Shown: one piece after another, positions 52,737-63,812 of the stretch
Layout: every line of letters begins with the position of its first letter
Position numbering within the stretch: the first letter of the stretch is position 1
From: Amblyomma americanum
Lineage: Eukaryota > Arthropoda > Arachnida > Ixodida > Ixodidae
Direction of reading: 5' to 3'
Length of the DNA: 64,000 bases
Assembly (NCBI RefSeq): GCF_052857255.1
Contig: NC_135498.1
Coordinates: 82,608,639-82,672,638 of the forward strand
Position numbers and translations under genes: made by a program
The notes under the pieces: model-generated
Told to the model about the DNA's origin: nothing
The model's database searches: none
The model's input: the letters and a program-made list of their open reading frames with translations, nothing else

Positions 52737-53786
52737 TGTCACAAAATTCGGCGCATTTTCTAAAAAGAAAACAGCGCTGCGCCTTAGAAATCGCGCCAGC
52801 GCGCGGTAAAATGAAACAAAAACAGCGGGGAAGGACCCCCGCAGAGTGCGTAGTTTGGCGTCCTGCTGCAACTCATCTCACCGGCGCGGCGCCGAGGGAG
52901 GCATGGGAGCGCGCGGCGCCGATTTTTCTCGAATGTTGGAGTTGTTGCTTGTTGTCGGCGGAAATGCGGTAACCTTGTCCGCGCCAAAGTGATACCCTCT
53001 TCCCTTCGCTCCTGCGCCGATGACTCAGCGTGCCGAGAATGACCTAGATTTTTCTGGACGGTGATTTTCGCGCTCCACCAATGGGGTCGCGCGCCCGGCG
53101 CGAGAAGGAGGAAGAGTTTGTGCAGTTGAAGCTGCGTGTATGTGCGCGCCTGCCTTGGCGCGAAGAACAAACAGACGCGGTCTGCGCCTATAAATGAGGG
53201 GCTGCAACCGCTGTCGGTGAGCCCGAGCCACCGTTCAAGCTTCCGAGAAGCGCGCCCGCTGGGCTCCCGGGAGTACACCACTCGACCAGCTACGGACGGA
53301 CCAGCGAAACAACGTGCGCCAGTCTGCGGATCGGCCCCGTCGTGCTCCTGAAGTCGTCGGACTGTCGCAGTGCCCCGTGAACGAATTGTTTTGTTTGCTT
53401 GTTTGTCTCTCTCTGAGTGTTTGTGCGCTTTAGGTGCCAAGGTTCTGTTAAATTGTTATCTCTGTCTATTGTTACTTTCCATGAGTGCATCGTATTTGTA
53501 GATCACATCGTATCTACTCGTACGAGCGATTGTGAAAGCCTCTGTATCGTCTCTCAGCTGTATAAACTTTGTTTTGTTTTGTGAAACTTTGGCTCCGACC
53601 CATTCTCTGGCTTGCGACCGGCGAAAGCTGGGCTCCAAACGACCAACACCCTTGTCACTTGGTAGCTGGTCTCCTGCTGAGCTTGCCACGCTGAGTCTAG
53701 GGCAACTCTTCTGTGACCGAGACCGCTACCTCCACACGCTCTAAGGGTGTCTGGGAGCGCACGCTAAAGTGCGCGAAGTGGTGACA
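52737..53786 (+). mobile_element. Solo LTR, 1050 bp, 5-bp TSD
   Basis: Ends are TGTCAC...GTGACA (TG/CA with a 6-bp perfect inverted repeat, extending imperfectly to about 20 bp). GATGC is duplicated at 52732-52736 and 53787-53791. A TATA box (TATAAAT, 53189-53195) lies in a GC-rich context, which gives the plus orientation. No internal genes or second LTR exist, so it is the product of LTR-LTR recombination. It resembles no other LTR in the window. Confidence 0.87.
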
Positions 53787-56152
53787 GATGCACACAATAT
53801 ATTCATAGGGTACCACAGCTTTGAAATCAGAATAACATTGCAAATAGAAGCACGGGAAAACATTGATAGTTGTCTTCCTTGCCACGCATCGACTTTCTCT
53901 TTTGCTCACGAAGTTTCTTCTATCCAGTGCAGACTTGGATCCCGATAGGAATCTAATGGCACGCCTAGGTACCGTGTTGGCAAAGTGGACCATCGCAGCC
54001 TTCAGAATAATTCTGGGGCAGCATCCCATTCACCGTGCCAAAACCCAGAGTTCTTATTTCAGTTTATCTTACATCCTGTTTGATCACAGAATTTTTGCAC
54101 GACACTCGTCACTTCACAGATGCTCTCCCTATTTGAGCAAAACACTGCCGTCATCAGCATATGCAAGCATTTCAATATATGCTGACTGCAGCTTGTAACC
54201 CGTGATGTGATTGTTGTTTAGGAGGGATAAGCAAAGTGGCTCTAAATAAATTGCAAAAAGCAGGGCTGAAAGCGGGCAGCCCTGCCTTACCGATGAACGC
54301 ACTCCGAGGCTATCAGTGAGATCTCCATTAACTATAATTCTGGTCTTGCAGTTTGTGTAATCCATTTTAGCACCCTCCTCTATCACGCTGCCAAGGTAAC
54401 AGAGACCAAGCAAAGCAAAATGAATTTCATGGGAAAGCCTGTCAAAGGCTTTCGCCAAGTCTAACTGCATCATAGTTATCTGACCATCAACCACGTCAAC
54501 GCATTCTAATATGGCTCTTGCAACGTGCTTATTTGTGGCAATGCTGCGACCTTTGATGCCACATGTCTGATAAGGCCCAACCAGTTTTGTGATTACGGTC
54601 TGCATTCTTTTTGCTAAAATCTTCATGTACACTTTTTAGTCCGCGTTGGTGAGACTAATCGGTCGGTATGACCCAACCAACATTCCTTTTTCCGAGTCAT
54701 CAGTCTTGGGGATTAGAACAATGTGGGAGGTAGAGAAGGACAACTTAACTCTTTTTCGTTCATAGGCTTCCGTAATCACATGGAGCAAAAACTGAGCCAC
54801 ATGTTGTTTGAATGTTTAAAAGAAAACAGCATTTAGTTCGTTCGGCCCAGGAGCTTTCCCAGATTGTAGGTCCTCAATTGCGTTTTCTATCTCTTGCAAT
54901 GTAATAGGCAATTCTAGACGCTCTTTAGCTTCGTCATCCAGTCTTGGCACCAGACTTGGCACCAGAAAAATCCTGCTGAAAGTCGTCTGCAGTCTCAAGC
55001 TTATTGTTAGGCAGCTGTTGACAGTGGTCTTCTACAGCGCGTTGAATTTCGCTGGCATCTTCCGCGATGCGGCCTTCATATCTGATGCTTCCAATTTCTT
55101 TCTGGCAAGCGTATCTTTTTTCGTCTGATAGCGCTCTCTTTATCGGCGCTTCGCCGGCCCACATTTTTTCAGACCTTGACCGTATAACGGCCGCTCTGTA
55201 CCTGTCGGTATGCATTCTTTCGAGCTGACTTTTCATGTCCCGTATTTCTGTAGCAAAGTTTCCCGGCTCAATACTTTCCATGCTCAGTAAACACTCAAGT
55301 TGTGCATTCAGTTCTCTTTCTTTTTCTTTCTCTTTGTAACGAATCATAGTACTTCTTTCTATTGCTTTTATCTTCACCCATTCTTTGAGGCCATCCCATT
55401 CAGCCACAAAACTGGTTGGGTGCGCAGCAAGCCGCTTTTTAATCTCGGTTGTAACTTCCGCAAAAAACTCCTCATCGTCAAGAATTTTTGCATTAAGTTT
55501 CCATAGATGCCAATTAAAGCGAGATTTTTTTCCTTCATCCCAAAAGTCGCACTCACTAGGCAGTGGTCACTGAATGACACAGGTTTCACATTGTACGCAA
55601 AGCAGAGGGGCACAAGATCAACAGATACGTAAATCTTGTCGAGTCTAGCGCGACTATCCCATTGAAAGTGCGTGAATTCTGGCTGGTTTCCAGTGGAGAA
55701 CACGCTGCCAACATCCTCAAGACCGCAATCATGCACTAATGTCTTCAGGAGTTCGGAGCTTTTGTCTCTTCGCGATCAGCGTTTCACTCTGTCGACAGCT
55801 GCGCACACACAGTTGTAGTAATCGAGTACAAAAAAAATCTTGTCGCTCTGCAACCATGGCTCAAGAGACTCAAAAACGATTGACGCTCGCTTTCTAAATT
55901 AGGAGCATACAAAGACATAACACGCCAACATAAATTCGAGAAAGTGAAATCAGTTACTAAAAGACGACCGCTTTGACAGGCGAACACTGACTAGACGCAA
56001 ATTCCTAACTAATTACGAATAAATAGCAAGCATCCACCCGATGCACCAACTTAATGACATACACACACATCAAAGTATTTCTGAAAAGAAGACACCATGC
56101 GTTCGGTATGCTCTTGAGTCTCTATCTTTGACTTTTGCAAAGCTGCTATAAC
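53787..56152 (-). pseudogene. L1-like LINE ORF2: endonuclease C-terminal part and RT
   Basis: From right to left: SKIETQEHTERMV and LYAPNLESERQSF (endonuclease), FTHFQWDSRARLDKIYVS and SFSDHCLV (its catalytic Ser-Asp-His), a long helical linker (54934-55407), ELPITLQEIENAI and GKAPGPNEL at RT start, GIKGRSI, LDLAKAFDRLSHE (catalytic Asp), RQGCPLSALLFAIYLEPL, and LAYADDGSVLL with YADD at 54150-54161. Frames change at least five times, but the catalytic boxes are kept. The GIKGRSI block and SALLFAIYLEPL are typical for the L1 clade including Tx1. Confidence 0.85.
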
Positions 56153-58755
56153 CCCTTCAGGCGCGAAAAAAATCTGTGAAACAAATAAAATATGTGAGCA
56201 CAATTTTGTGTTCTCCAAGCTGCAAATGACGAGTCTTGAAAAGACTGAAACAAAAACTTTATTCTTTCTTAGAATTTCAGAGTGTCCACATTTGTGGACA
56301 CAGCGCCTCAGTACAGAAAAAATATGGCACACAACTAAAAGAAAGTGCGACAGTGTTCTCAGCATGACGTGGGGCACAAAACATGGGTAAAGGGTTATTG
56401 CTTGATTTGTGAATAAAATCAAGCACTTTAGAATCTACTTGTTGTGAAAAAGGTAAAAGCAGTCGTTCTGAGCTGAGAGGCACAAGAAAATGTGGCACTT
56501 TCGGCAGCGAATCCTGCACTTCGCTGTGCATCCCTCACGGCGGCAGCGCTGCGCGTTTGGCGTGCTGACATGCTCCGGCCAGTGATTGTAGCCATCGTAC
56601 CTGATGGTTGCGGTGGGTAGCAAATGCGGGCTAGCCTTCTTCGCAACAGGCTCTGGGCACTCACTGCTTGGCCGACCGCGCTTTTTCGGGGTTGTTCTGC
56701 TGCATACGATGAGGCTGTTAGCAATGTCTCTCTGGAATGCCATCATATCCAAGGTACTTTTCTGTGGAAGCTTCTCGGCACTCGCGTCTCGTAGATATTC
56801 TATCCAGCTGTTGCACAACGCAAAAGACAGAAAGTGAGAAATAACCCTCACTGGCCACTTTCTGGTTCTTGCCGTAAGCGGGTACAGTGACATCACAAAG
56901 TCAAGTTTATCGACACCTCCCATGTATGCGTTGTACTGCACAATAACTTCTGGGCAGTCAATTTCAATATGTTGCTTTGTTGCCTCGCTCCATCGCTTTA
57001 CTTTTCCCACATTCCCAATTCCAATTTGTGTGGATGCCATATTGACGACTCCATTATCCTGCCATCTCACAATGGCAATGTCACCATTCGCGGAAACCTT
57101 CTGATCCATGCTTCCCCGTCCTTCTTTCTTCATTTCTTTGTCACTTTTTAAGGGACACTTGAGCAGTCGGTTGGCTCGGATCGTCCCGCTGGCGAGAATG
57201 CCAATTTGCTTCAGCTCCAGGAATAATGGCACTGAGGTGAAGTAGTTGTCCATGAAGCACTTCAGGTTCTTTTCCTTAGGCATTGCTTCCACAAAACGCA
57301 TGACAACCGATCCGCCAAGTCCGAGGTGTGAATGCTGTGCACTGACCCCTGTTCCCTTCCCTTGGTATAGCTCGAGGTCATGTGCTAAGCCATCGGCGCT
57401 GCAGCGGACAAACACTTTCACCCCTTCTGGGTTTGGCTTTCCTTTAACAAACTGTTTGGCGGGGACACGGCCAGTGAATGGAGCCATCTGCCCATCTATA
57501 CTGTTGTGCTCCAAGGGTTCTAGCTGCAAGCACCGTGACCTCACTGCCTCTATGATAGGGCGCACTTTCCAGAACTTGTCCTGGCTGTTTGGGTCCCGTG
57601 GAGCGTTCGAGTCCGTGATGTGAAGCGCGGCTCTAATCCTAAAAAATCGCTTTGCTGTCATGGATTCAGCTATGGCAGGAATTCTTGTAGAGGCTTGCCA
57701 GTACATTCGAATTCTTGGGAATTTTAGAACTCCCATGAGCATTAGGATTCCAAAAAAAATTTTGATTTCTTCCTCAGAAGTCCCAAGCACATTCCCGTCT
57801 TTCTGCAGGACGTACATGTTAGTGAATGTGGCTAGATCGCGAAAAAGCATGGGTGAGAAATACCGGCTGAAGTATGCCAATGGGTCCTCAGGGATTGATC
57901 CACCTTGAAGCTGGTAGGTGCAGTTAGTGTTCCCAGGTTGAAGATGTTGTGCAACCCAGTTCAAGGTCTTCATCTTCTTCGATGGCACATCTGGCACTTG
58001 CTTGTCCTGCGTGCTTGATGTTCCAGGCAATAACAATGCACTCTGGGCAGTGCCATTTGTAGTAGGAGTCTGAGGAAAAAACACAACATACGCCACATTA
58101 TTTTCTAACTAAACATATAAAACAGACAAAATTACCGTAGTTTGTGTGTCCTGCTCGGTGTACTCGCCATCAGAAAGATCTGCGTCAGAAATATCACCGT
58201 CTTGAATTCTTCTAAATATATTTTCGGCTGTGTCATCATCCAGGCGCCTTATTTCAGTACCATGCTTGGATATACCTGGAAAAATGAGAGGTTTTCTTCA
58301 TTTCAGCGCGTGAGCGACGCCGTGAACTCTGGAAAAAGCGTGTGTTAGGAAAGGCGGATTTGTGGCGCCGTGTCCACAAATGTGGACGCTAACTTCTGGA
58401 ACTGCATGCAGGGCTGAATTTATTCACAAGAAGGATGAATGCAGCTGTTTCACATTCACAGGACCTTACATTGATACGTAAATGCCAATATTTCGGTGAG
58501 TTTGTATTTGGAATAGTGAAACACGGAAGAAAAGAAGAAGTACTTACTCTTCGCTCCGTAGAAGGTAGACGCGTCCATACTTTCCCGCGCTTTTTCGACA
58601 GCATTTTGTTGACATCCCGTAGGACGGCGCCACTTGTCCGTTAAAGTGGCTCAAGGGGCGTGTCTTAGTACATTCAAAAAAGCGCTTTTGATTGTATTTT
58701 TACACACCAGAGCGCGAAGTTCGCGTCCACAATCGTGGACACGGCGCCCGAAGGG
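56153..58755 (-). mobile_element. piggyBac transposon, 2.6 kb
   Basis: Terminal inverted repeats CCCTTCAGGCGCG (56153) and CCCTTCGGGCGCC (right end, minus) match at 11 of 13 positions. Both neighbours belong to the endonuclease of the L1-like LINE, which is continuous when the transposon is removed. A palindrome core GTCCAC...GTGGAC occurs three times inside, near the ends. A clean TTAA duplication is not visible at these borders. Confidence 0.85.
56435..58604 (-). CDS. piggyBac transposase, three exons, apparently intact
   Basis: Exon 1 (58604-58548) starts with MLSKKRGKVW and ends at a strong donor GTAAGTA. Exon 2 (58264 or 58275 to 58136) is acidic (RRLDDDTAENIF, DADLSDGEYTEQD). Exon 3 (58069-56435) carries the DDE_Tnp_1_7 domain. 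Intron 2 (58135-58070) has GT...TTTTTTCCTCAG and phase 0. The acceptor of intron 1 is ambiguous by 11 bases: CATTTTTCCAG is stronger, but AAG at 58267-58265 keeps phase 0. Total is about 606 residues; family members are near 600. The three catalytic Asp residues are present: SIDGQMAPFTGR, CFMDNYFTS, MGGVDKLD. A C-terminal Cys-rich zinc finger follows (CRREGCTAKCRIRCRKC). The usual DE of box 1 is DG here. No stops or frameshifts. It cuts and pastes DNA, normally at TTAA; domestication is possible but unproven. Confidence 0.88.
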
Positions 58756-58880
58756 CATATCTATATTGTTACACAGAATGAGCCGATTAAGCTTGCATTG
58801 TCGCCTTCTAGCTCCTAGCCCTCTGACATTCATTGTATCTACGCAAAGTGGTGTATTTAGCTTATGCGCCATGCCTTAAA
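58756..58880 (-). pseudogene. L1-like LINE ORF2 start (endonuclease first strand)
   Basis: The minus frame reads TMNVRGLGARRRQCKLNRL and NNID, the start of an L1-type endonuclease. It breaks at the piggyBac end; the next residues (ALQKSKIETQEH) are on the other side of the transposon. Confidence 0.8.
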
Positions 58881-58916
58881 AGCGTCACCAGTAGACGCAC
58901 TTGCCCACCTTCGCAG

Positions 58917-60263
58917 TCATGTATCCTTCCTCATTTGGCTATCCAGAGCGCACACATTCTCCCATCGAAACGCTGCGATACACTCGAAAGCATGTCTCCA
59001 GTCAGCGTAATCCAATTCGCGCATAATCCCAGCTTGATTGCTGAGACCGCTAGTCGTTAGTCGGCTGAAAACCGACACACAGATCGTCCAGAGCACCACA
59101 CAACTACGGAGGCGGTTTCCCCGCCTGCTGTGTGTCAGCCGAAAAATTCGGTCGCGGTTTTGACGTCTAACGTAGTATCCAAGCTGTTTTCGACGGCGGC
59201 TCATCACTGCCATCGCCGGACTGCTGCTTCTGACCGACGCTCTCTTCATGTAGGCGTTTCTCAGCCATTGAGGCCGCCGTTTCCTGGCTGACGACCATGG
59301 CGTCCGTACTTGATGACTCCACGCCTTCAGGTGTTTCGACGCAAATTTTCGTCGTTTCTTTCTGTGAGTCGTGGTCGTCTTCGGAGAGAGAATCCACGAC
59401 TTCTTCACTAGCCTTGTCATCGCTGGCTGCCGTAACTTTCTGCTGCGTTAGAAGCGTCAAGGAAGGCGCATCTTGTTTCCCTTTCAGCCCTGTAGAACCA
59501 GCTGCTTCCTCCCCGTCGGAATCGTCCATTAGAAGTTCAGATGAGTCCTCACTTGTCCCGGGCCCAGCAATGCTCGCGTAAGTGCGGGCACACTGGCTAT
59601 CTTCGTGACCGAACCGTCGACAGACTCCATAAAGCGGAACCCGGCACTCTTTACAGATGTGGCCAATACTCCGACAGCGGAGGCACAAGGGGGGCCTGTC
59701 AGGAACGACGACAAGGGCCAACTCACTGCCGACGTTCAGCTGGTGAGACAGGTCGTCAAGTTTCACGCCGGCTTTCATATTTAGGGCGACCAACCGTGTC
59801 GTTGAGCCCTTTTCTGTCATGCCATGCACCCGCCAGCGCTCCTGGGCAGTTTCTGAAACCTTTCAATACTGTGCGAAGGCTGCTTGCACCTCCTTGTCGG
59901 ACACGCTATGTAGAAAAGCCAGTGCAGCTTCAGGCGCACGTCCTGGTTCGCCGGGTCAATCACCAGGCAGCTACGCTTTTTCACACGTTGCTCGCCGATG
60001 CCTGCAATTCGCTTTACCGCCCTGGCATCCTTTAAAGTGATGGCCCAGACTTGGCTCATGCGATACGCCCCCAGGGCGACAACGTCCGGGAGAAGCGAAT
60101 GTTCCGCCAACGCGTCGCGGAAATCTTCCACACGGTACGGATGGGCCGCGACATCAGCATGCAAGAAAACTGTATATAAAACGAAATGCCCTGTAGGCAA
60201 GCCTGGTAGAACAACCTGGTAGTCACTTTCCTTTTCCACATTCCTGTTACCGCGGCCAGACAT
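58917..60263 (-). pseudogene. L1-like LINE ORF1 (nucleic-acid binding)
   Basis: Starts MSGRGNRNVEKESDYQ at 60263. The first part (to about 59840) has an RRM-like pattern (YQVVLPGLP, WAITLKDARAVKRI, RLKLHWLFYI). A frameshift near 59830-59880 leads into a second part (59829-59167) with paired CCHC-type knuckles (CLRCRSIGHICKEC, then CRRFGHEDSQC), followed by an acidic Ser/Glu-rich region. A shift near 59170-59420 leads to the end. Knuckles and RRM fit ORF1 of Tx1-type L1 elements, the RNA-packaging protein. Confidence 0.8.
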
Positions 60264-60351
60264 AGCCGCCGAAGCCGCTCCTACGGAGCCCGTCATCACA
60301 AGTCCGTTCACAAGGGTGGCCACAACCTGAATCTATTCTGCCACGACGGCT

Positions 60352-61871
60352 GAAGCTTTCGCCATGAATAAAGGCGCATCTAGTGAATGCACTCTTCTGA
60401 TGCAGAAGTCGCCGCGCTATCGCTACGTATATCCTGGCCTGCCAGAGCTAGGCCATCAGCAATATTTATTCTTTTCGCCGCTCTTTCTTTTGCTACGGTA
60501 GTACAGAGGAGATGGAAGGAATCGACGCACCGCCGTCTCCAGCAGGTTGCGCCTTGAGCCCGCTTCGCTTGCTTTGTCTTCGAAAGTCGTTTCGTTTTTT
60601 CACGAGCCAATTAGAGCCCCTCACGACTGACGTCGCATGACAGGCTTTGCGGGAGACACCGGCAACAATAGTTGCAGCGAGGCAGGGGAATGAGAGATTT
60701 AAAGCATTATTTGTAAATTATTAGCTCAATGGCCTTTACTTTGATAACCGCTTTGCGATTTAATGCACTTAACTTGACAGGGGGGTTTGTTTGCCGTGAC
60801 ACGTTCGTATCTGCCTCTAATCGCGCATAGCGTTCGCAACAAGGATGTTATAATGAATGAGTAATTGCTGTGATAGCTGTGGCCAGCTGTAATGAGCCGT
60901 CCTGTTGTAATGGGAAGTTTGGTACGTTCTCAAACATTGGCTGAAATGAGGAAGGTGCACATCTTGAAAAATAATTCGTTTTGTCCTCTTAAAGGGGCTC
61001 GGAAACGCCTTCCGAGGAGAGCACATTAACTCAATCACTGCACTGTGTTGCCATGAAAACCAGAGCCAAATAATACTCTTCTACATGCAGCAGACGACCC
61101 ACAATCACGCGTCAAAGTTGGCGAGCCCTTCCCAGCGACTTTTTCATGCTCGCACCCTCCTCCGTCCCCCGCATCTGCGTAGAGAAGGTGAGAGGTGGCC
61201 ATTGGTTAGATTCTTTCAGACGTCAGGCAGCTACCGTGGCCGCGGCCAATAAGCCGCTTAGCTCCGGCGGGTCGGGAAGCTCCGCTCCCTTCCAGCGTGC
61301 AAAAAGTGACGAAAGGAGAGGGAAAAGCGCGAAGACGCTGAAATTCAAATTTTAACTACAGATAGCTTCTACAAAGCGCATTTGAAAAATCCTTGCTTGA
61401 CGCTATTCGCGAAGCGGCGTGCTTCAATATCCCAGGCATGCAGCAACCTTATTAGAGCCCCCTGCACAGCCCCTTTAAATGTCCCCGTGGCATTTCTAAC
61501 CTGCGGCTTTCGAAGCATGGTCCATAGGTAAGCACCATGTTCAGTCACGAAAACTATTTTTATAGCACCCACAGAGGAAGCTCCCTTAGCAACTTTGAGT
61601 TTTCCAATTCTGTCACGCATATAGTACGCATAATCTAAATAGCCTCGGACGGCTTCACTAAGGAAATACTTGCTATTCTGATATTCGGAGTGCGTTATTT
61701 CCTCAACTTTCCTCTTAATGTATTGTAAACTTGAAGCATGTCGTTTTAGAGGCACCGCGGACTCATACATATACTAATCAGCACTCTCAGCTTACTTCTG
61801 TACATGTCGTTGCAAACATCACAATCAAATGCAGAGCAACCTCAACACCCGATATTGGGGCTACTAAGCCG
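60352..61871. other. Mostly unrecognised DNA with one weak ORF
   Basis: No family recognised. GC-rich and CpG-rich near 61130-61330. A 133-codon minus-strand frame (61369-61770) has a protein-like composition (GAVQGALIRLLHAWDIEARRF), but no known domain and no close start signal, so I do not call it a gene. Confidence 0.4.
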
Positions 61872-62118
61872 GAGCTCCCGGGTTCGAACCCGACCGCGGC
61901 GGCCGCATTTCGATGGAGGCGAAACGCAAAGGCGCCCGTGTGCTGTGCGATGTCAGTGCACGTTAAAGATCTCCAGGTGGCCAAAATTATTCCTGAGCCC
62001 TCCATTACGGCACCTCTTTCTTCTCTCAGTCCCTCCTTTATCTCTTCCCTTACGGCGTGGTATAGGTGTCAGCCGAGATGAGAGACAGATACGGTGCCAT
62101 TTCCTTTCCCCAAAAAAC
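61872..62118 (+). mobile_element. SINE lacking the A box
   Basis: Begins in the head at GAGCTCCCGGGTTCGAACCC and ends CCCCAAAAAACCAA. It is tail-to-tail with the next copy. Confidence 0.85.
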
Positions 62119-62433
62119 CAATAATAATAATTGGTATTGAGGGGAAAGGAAATGGCGCAGTATCTGTCTCATATATCGTTGGACACCTGAACCGCGCCGT
62201 AAGGGAAGGGATATAGGAGGGAGTGAAAGAAGAAAGGAAGAATAGGTGCCGTAGTGGAGGGCTCCGGAATAATTTCGACCACCTGGGGATCTTTAACGTG
62301 CACTGACATCGCACAGCACACGGGCGCCTTAGCGTTTTTCTTCCATAAAAACGCAGCCGCCGCGGTCGGGTTCGAACCCGGGAACTCGGGATCAGTAGTC
62401 GAGCGCCCTAACCACCGAGCCACCGCGTTGGGG
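62119..62433 (-). mobile_element. Full-length SINE
   Basis: Minus copy sharing the short AAT tail with the preceding plus copy, so the two form a 560-bp inverted pair. The B box is intact (GGTTCGAACCC). Confidence 0.88.
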
Positions 62434-62482
62434 CCCAAAAAAAAAAACCCAAACCTCTGTTTTTAAAGCGGTAGCACTACTG

Positions 62483-62800
62483 AAGAAAAAAATAAAAAAA
62501 AATGAAAATTGGTTTTTTGAGGAAAGGAAGTGACGCAGTATCTGTCGCATAATGGCGGGCACCTGAACCGTGCCGTAAGGGAAGGTATAAAGGAGGGAGT
62601 GAAACAAGAAAGAGGTGCCTTAGTGGTCATCTCCTGAATAATTTCGACCACATCGGTATCATTAGCGTCCACTTACATCGCACTGCACACGGGCGCCTCT
62701 TGCGTTTCGCCTCCATCGAAACGCGGCCGACGCGGCCGGGATCGAACCCGGGAACTCCGGAGCAGTAGCCTAGCGCACTAACCACTTAGCCACCGCGGCG
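62483..62800 (-). mobile_element. Full-length SINE with 13-bp TSD
   Basis: GGTAGCACTACTG is at 62470-62482 and 62801-62813, exactly at the ends. The tail here is A-rich (AAAAAAATGAAAATTGG) and not (AAT)n, and the body has several deletions, so it may be an older subfamily. Confidence 0.88.
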
Positions 62801-62811
62801 GGTAGCACTAC

Positions 62812-63790
62812 TGGTGGTGGTGGTGGCAGTGGTTTTTATTATTAAACAAATAGTTAAAAGGAAGGAAAAGATTTTTGCTAGCCCCGGCATCTGCCACCGA
62901 TACTTAAGCACCTGAGCTGGGGCAGCAAAAATAAAGGATAGCAGGCAGAATGGAGAAATGAAATGAAAGAGGTGAGGGGACAGGAAGAGAGGATAGGGGG
63001 AGAAGTAATATGTACAAACTATTTACACAATAAGAAATATGTCCAGGTTGTGCGCGTGATTAGTTCATTTTAGAGGAATTAAATCACACACGCGCACAGC
63101 ACTGTGTTGGATACAACTGGAGTGGGGCGTCCAGTTATTAATCGTTCAAGGTAGAACTCGCGGAGCCTTCGGTCACTGCGTGTAACTACCTGACGGAGAA
63201 GAGACGGGACATCAAGCCGTATGTTCGAGGAATGCACAGAGGCTCACCAATGTTCGCTCACAAGTGCGCGCATTGCCTTGCGGCCACAATAGCGTCTTGA
63301 TGGAGTCTGGTAGTATGCCCTGCACATTATAGGCCGCGAGCATATCGCGACGAGCATAGGCGAACGCGACACAGTGAAGGAGCAGGTGTTCTAGTGTTTC
63401 CACTGCACCGCATCCGTCACACATCACTCGCCGCGATTCCGTGACGCACCCGTCGTTCCCCGGGCAACACGCAGCCAATGCGCGCGCGGAGGATCTTTGC
63501 AGGTTGTGACCGTGTAAGTGCGCGACAGCCGGTGATGCTGTCGATGCGCTCACCTCCTGCGATGCGTGGGTCCGGGTGCTGCCTTCGGAGATGGTCGTGG
63601 ACGGCCGCACGGACGTCCTCCAGCGCAAGGGGCAGATCGCTGGCAGGTAGTTGGTGTGCAGCGGTCGCGAGGTCGTCAGCGCATTTGATAATTTCTGGGA
63701 TTTCTGGCATACGATAAATTCTGGCATTTCTGGCCCTGAAGCCTGATTTGTAGTAGGCGGCCCACTTGCCCACCGGTTTGTGGGCAGCAC
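62812..63790 (-). mobile_element. LINE B, 5'-truncated copy
   Basis: 3' tail (GGTGGT)n at 62812-62826, 3' UTR to about 63130, and the ORF2 C-terminus to about 63790. Same family and similar truncation as 3226-4127. Confidence 0.85.
63212..63790 (-). pseudogene. LINE B ORF2 C-terminal domain
   Basis: The frame ending at 63212 contains the knuckle CDGCGAVETLEHLLLHC and the tail LPDSIKTLLWPQG. The preceding part (LEDVRAAVHDHLRRQHPDP, RARIGCVLPGERRVRHGI) is in another frame (63417-63773), so a frameshift lies near 63420. It is the better-preserved of the two B copies. Confidence 0.78.
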
Positions 63791-63812
63791 CGGACAGGCC
63801 TTCGCCGAGTTG

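Larger units (their letters stand above)
51730..60336 (-). mobile_element. L1/Tx1-like LINE, full length, hosting two later insertions
   Basis: ORF1 (60263-58917), endonuclease start (58880-58756), rest of endonuclease and RT (56152-53787), and the ORF2 C-terminus with 3' UTR (52736-51730) read in order on the minus strand. The piggyBac and solo LTR fill the two gaps. Without them the element is about 4.95 kb. The 3' end has AATAAAG plus a short A tail. TCTGCCACGACGGCT (15 bp) is present at 51715-51729 and 60337-60351 as the TSD. The 5' UTR is only about 70 bp. Confidence 0.88.

Noticed and set aside
52784..53440. 218-codon minus-strand frame in the solo LTR
   Set aside because: Crosses the LTR in a GC-rich segment on the strand opposite its TATA box; composition like random GC-rich DNA.
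61369..61770. 133-codon minus-strand frame as a gene
   Set aside because: Protein-like composition but no domain, no second copy and no supporting signals. Left as a note in the region entry.
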